From assembly GCA_035495815.1 (NCBI GenBank), contig DATJFH010000386.1, positions 1 through 32,772 of the forward strand: a stretch of 32,772 nt of DNA. Direction: 5' to 3'. This DNA is from DATJFH01 sp035495815 (GTDB taxonomy: Bacteria > Acidobacteriota > Terriglobia > Bryobacterales > Bryobacteraceae). The first letter of the stretch is position 1. Each line of letters opens with the position of its first letter. A program made the position numbers and the translations under genes. Positions 31,794-32,772 of the stretch are shown piece after piece. The notes under the pieces were generated by a model. That model ran no database searches, had not been told where the DNA came from, and worked only from the letters and a program-made list of their open reading frames with translations.

Positions 31794-32216
31794 CTAAACC
31801 GCGCACACTTCGAGCTCGGCGGCGGCCTTCATTTCGGTCGTGAGGATGCCGTACACTTTCGCCCAGGCGGCCTTCACTTCCGGCGTGAATGCCTCCCCGA
31901 GCCCCTTCTCGAGCGTCCACAGCAGCGCCTCGCCCACGGTGTCGTAATCCTCGTCGCGGACACCGTAATCCGCGTGCCGCTGGCCGAGCTGCCGCAGCGC
32001 GGGCAGAATATCCTGCAGCCGGTCCAGGCCGCGCACGGCGACAGCCAGCATCTGCATCAGCTTGCGGCCCTGGTCCTTCATGTCGCCTCGAAACATCGGC
32101 TTCAGCGACGGGTCGAGCTCGAACAAGCGGCCGTAGAACAGCTCGGCGGCTACCTCGGCGATGGGAGCCACCCGCGCAAATGACTGCTGTACGAGATTCT
32201 TTTCGGTGAGTGTCAT
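31794..32216 (-). CDS. Single-domain haemoglobin (VHb/flavohaemoglobin-type globin)
   Basis: A 140-residue globin with no reductase domain. The proximal histidine is in GQRHADYGV (H81), the usual F8 position. Tyr28 (LFYGRLF) and Gln49 (KDQGRKL) correspond to the B10 Tyr and E7 Gln found in VHb and flavohaemoglobins, where they stabilise bound oxygen or nitric oxide. The helices FELDPSLKPMF and EALLWTLEKGLGEAF also match this family. Likely roles are oxygen supply or NO detoxification with a separate reductase; which one applies cannot be told from sequence. It is transcribed alone, convergent with the DUF1501 gene. Confidence 0.93.
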   Translation of the reverse strand: MTLTEKNLVQQSFARVAPIAEVAAELFYGRLFELDPSLKPMFRGDMKDQGRKLMQMLAVAVRGLDRLQDILPALRQLGQRHADYGVRDEDYDTVGEALLWTLEKGLGEAFTPEVKAAWAKVYGILTTEMKAAAELEVCAV

Positions 32217-32261
32217 ATTTCGTCTCTCTACCGAATAAGCGGAATCCCGGGCTGAATTGAA

Positions 32262-32772
32262 TCAGGTAAACGCAGAAATTTCTTCCAGCACCCGGGCGAC
32301 TTCAGACGCCGGGTCGGCGGAACGGGTAATCTGCCGCCCGATCACCACGTAGTCCGCCCCCGCGCGCAGCGCTTCGGCAGGGGTCGCCACCCGCTTCTGG
32401 TCGCCTTTGCCGGCGCCGGCGGAGCGGACTCCGGGTGTAATCAGGATGGATTGAGGTCCGGCGACCGCCCGCACGGCGGCGACTTCGAGCGGGGACGTGA
32501 TCAGCCCGTCGACTCCGCTCGCCACCGCCCGCCGCACCAGCAGATCGACCAGTTCGGAGACTTCACAGGAGTAGCCCAGCTCGGCCAGATCGTTCCGGTC
32601 GAAGCTCGTCAGCACGGTGACCGCCAGCAGCCGCAGTCTTGAAGAGCCGCGCCCTTCCACCGCCGCGCGCATGACGGCTCCGCTCGCGTGGACAGTCAGA
32701 AATCGGACGCCGCTCTTGGCCACCTGCGCGACCGCGCGCTTCACCGTCTCCCAGATGTCGTAAAACTTCAGA
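32262..32772 (-). CDS. pyrF: Orotidine 5'-phosphate decarboxylase (N-terminus outside window)
   Basis: The frame is open to the right edge, so the first third of the protein is missing; 169 codons plus the stop are visible. It opens with LKFYDIWETVKRAV, which fits the strand and loop carrying the family's catalytic Lys/Asp region (usually LKFHDIPNTV; Trp replaces Pro here). Other conserved blocks are VHASGAVMRAA, LLAVTVLTSFD, GLITSPLE, LITPGVRSAG and DYVVIGRQITRSADP, which bind the phosphate and close the barrel. The enzyme makes UMP in the last step of pyrimidine synthesis in the cytoplasm. The gene upstream is not visible. Confidence 0.95.
   Translation of the reverse strand, partial: LKFYDIWETVKRAVAQVAKSGVRFLTVHASGAVMRAAVEGRGSSRLRLLAVTVLTSFDRNDLAELGYSCEVSELVDLLVRRAVASGVDGLITSPLEVAAVRAVAGPQSILITPGVRSAGAGKGDQKRVATPAEALRAGADYVVIGRQITRSADPASEVARVLEEISAFT

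Overview
The window is high-GC bacterial DNA that looks like an Acidobacteriota chromosome, most likely the Solibacter/Bryobacter group (inference). The reasons are a DUF1549/DUF1553 c-type cytochrome gene followed by a DUF1501 gene, PQQ-like beta-propellers opening with DWPQWRGPG-type motifs, a bifunctional AroD-AroE enzyme, and many exported proteins of unknown function. No rRNA, tRNA, CRISPR array, insertion sequence or phage gene was found. Coding density is high, and no gene-free stretch reaches 300 bp; the longest gaps are about 150-190 bp.

Layout. 1-825 (-) holds a cut-off beta-propeller. 968-3318 (+) encodes an exported protein overlapping an MsbA-type ABC exporter. 3350-4387 (-) encodes an exported protein with a kinase-like fold. 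4516-7015 (+) is a tight run of a PLD-like protein, a lipoprotein and a metallophosphoesterase, followed by a small acidic protein (7106-7414). 7432-9550 (-) is an aromatic biosynthesis unit: promoter, aromatic-rich leader peptide, attenuator, type I-beta DAHP synthase and a membrane-anchored protein. Bacterioferritin and a small unknown gene follow on the minus strand. 10686-15939 (+) holds a second beta-propeller, a VOC protein, an MFS exporter, a TPR protein and a large membrane protein, the last four nearly continuous. 16096-17613 (+) is AroD-AroE. 17626-24234 (-) holds a hybrid histidine kinase, a propeller-PHP fusion and a lactate-racemase-like gene (larA) broken by one in-frame TAG. After a tiny membrane peptide on the + strand come a hypothetical gene, a zinc ribbon, citrate synthase and an M20 peptidase (all -), the cytochrome/DUF1501 pair (+), a single-domain globin (-) and a cut-off pyrF (-).

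The most notable element is a complete ribosome-mediated attenuator in front of the DAHP synthase gene. A 20-residue leader peptide carries seven aromatic residues (Tyr, Trp and Phe). Three mutually exclusive RNA pairings and a terminator-like hairpin with a GAGA loop follow it. The enzyme also carries the N-terminal ferredoxin-like domain known to mediate feedback inhibition in this family, so the first step of the pathway would be controlled both transcriptionally and allosterically. AroD-AroE, about 6.5 kb away, serves later steps of the same pathway.

A second theme is translation initiation. Several genes have a TANNNT -10-like box 5-9 nt before the start codon and no usable Shine-Dalgarno sequence, which suggests leaderless transcripts. 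All functional statements come from reading motifs; no database search was run.
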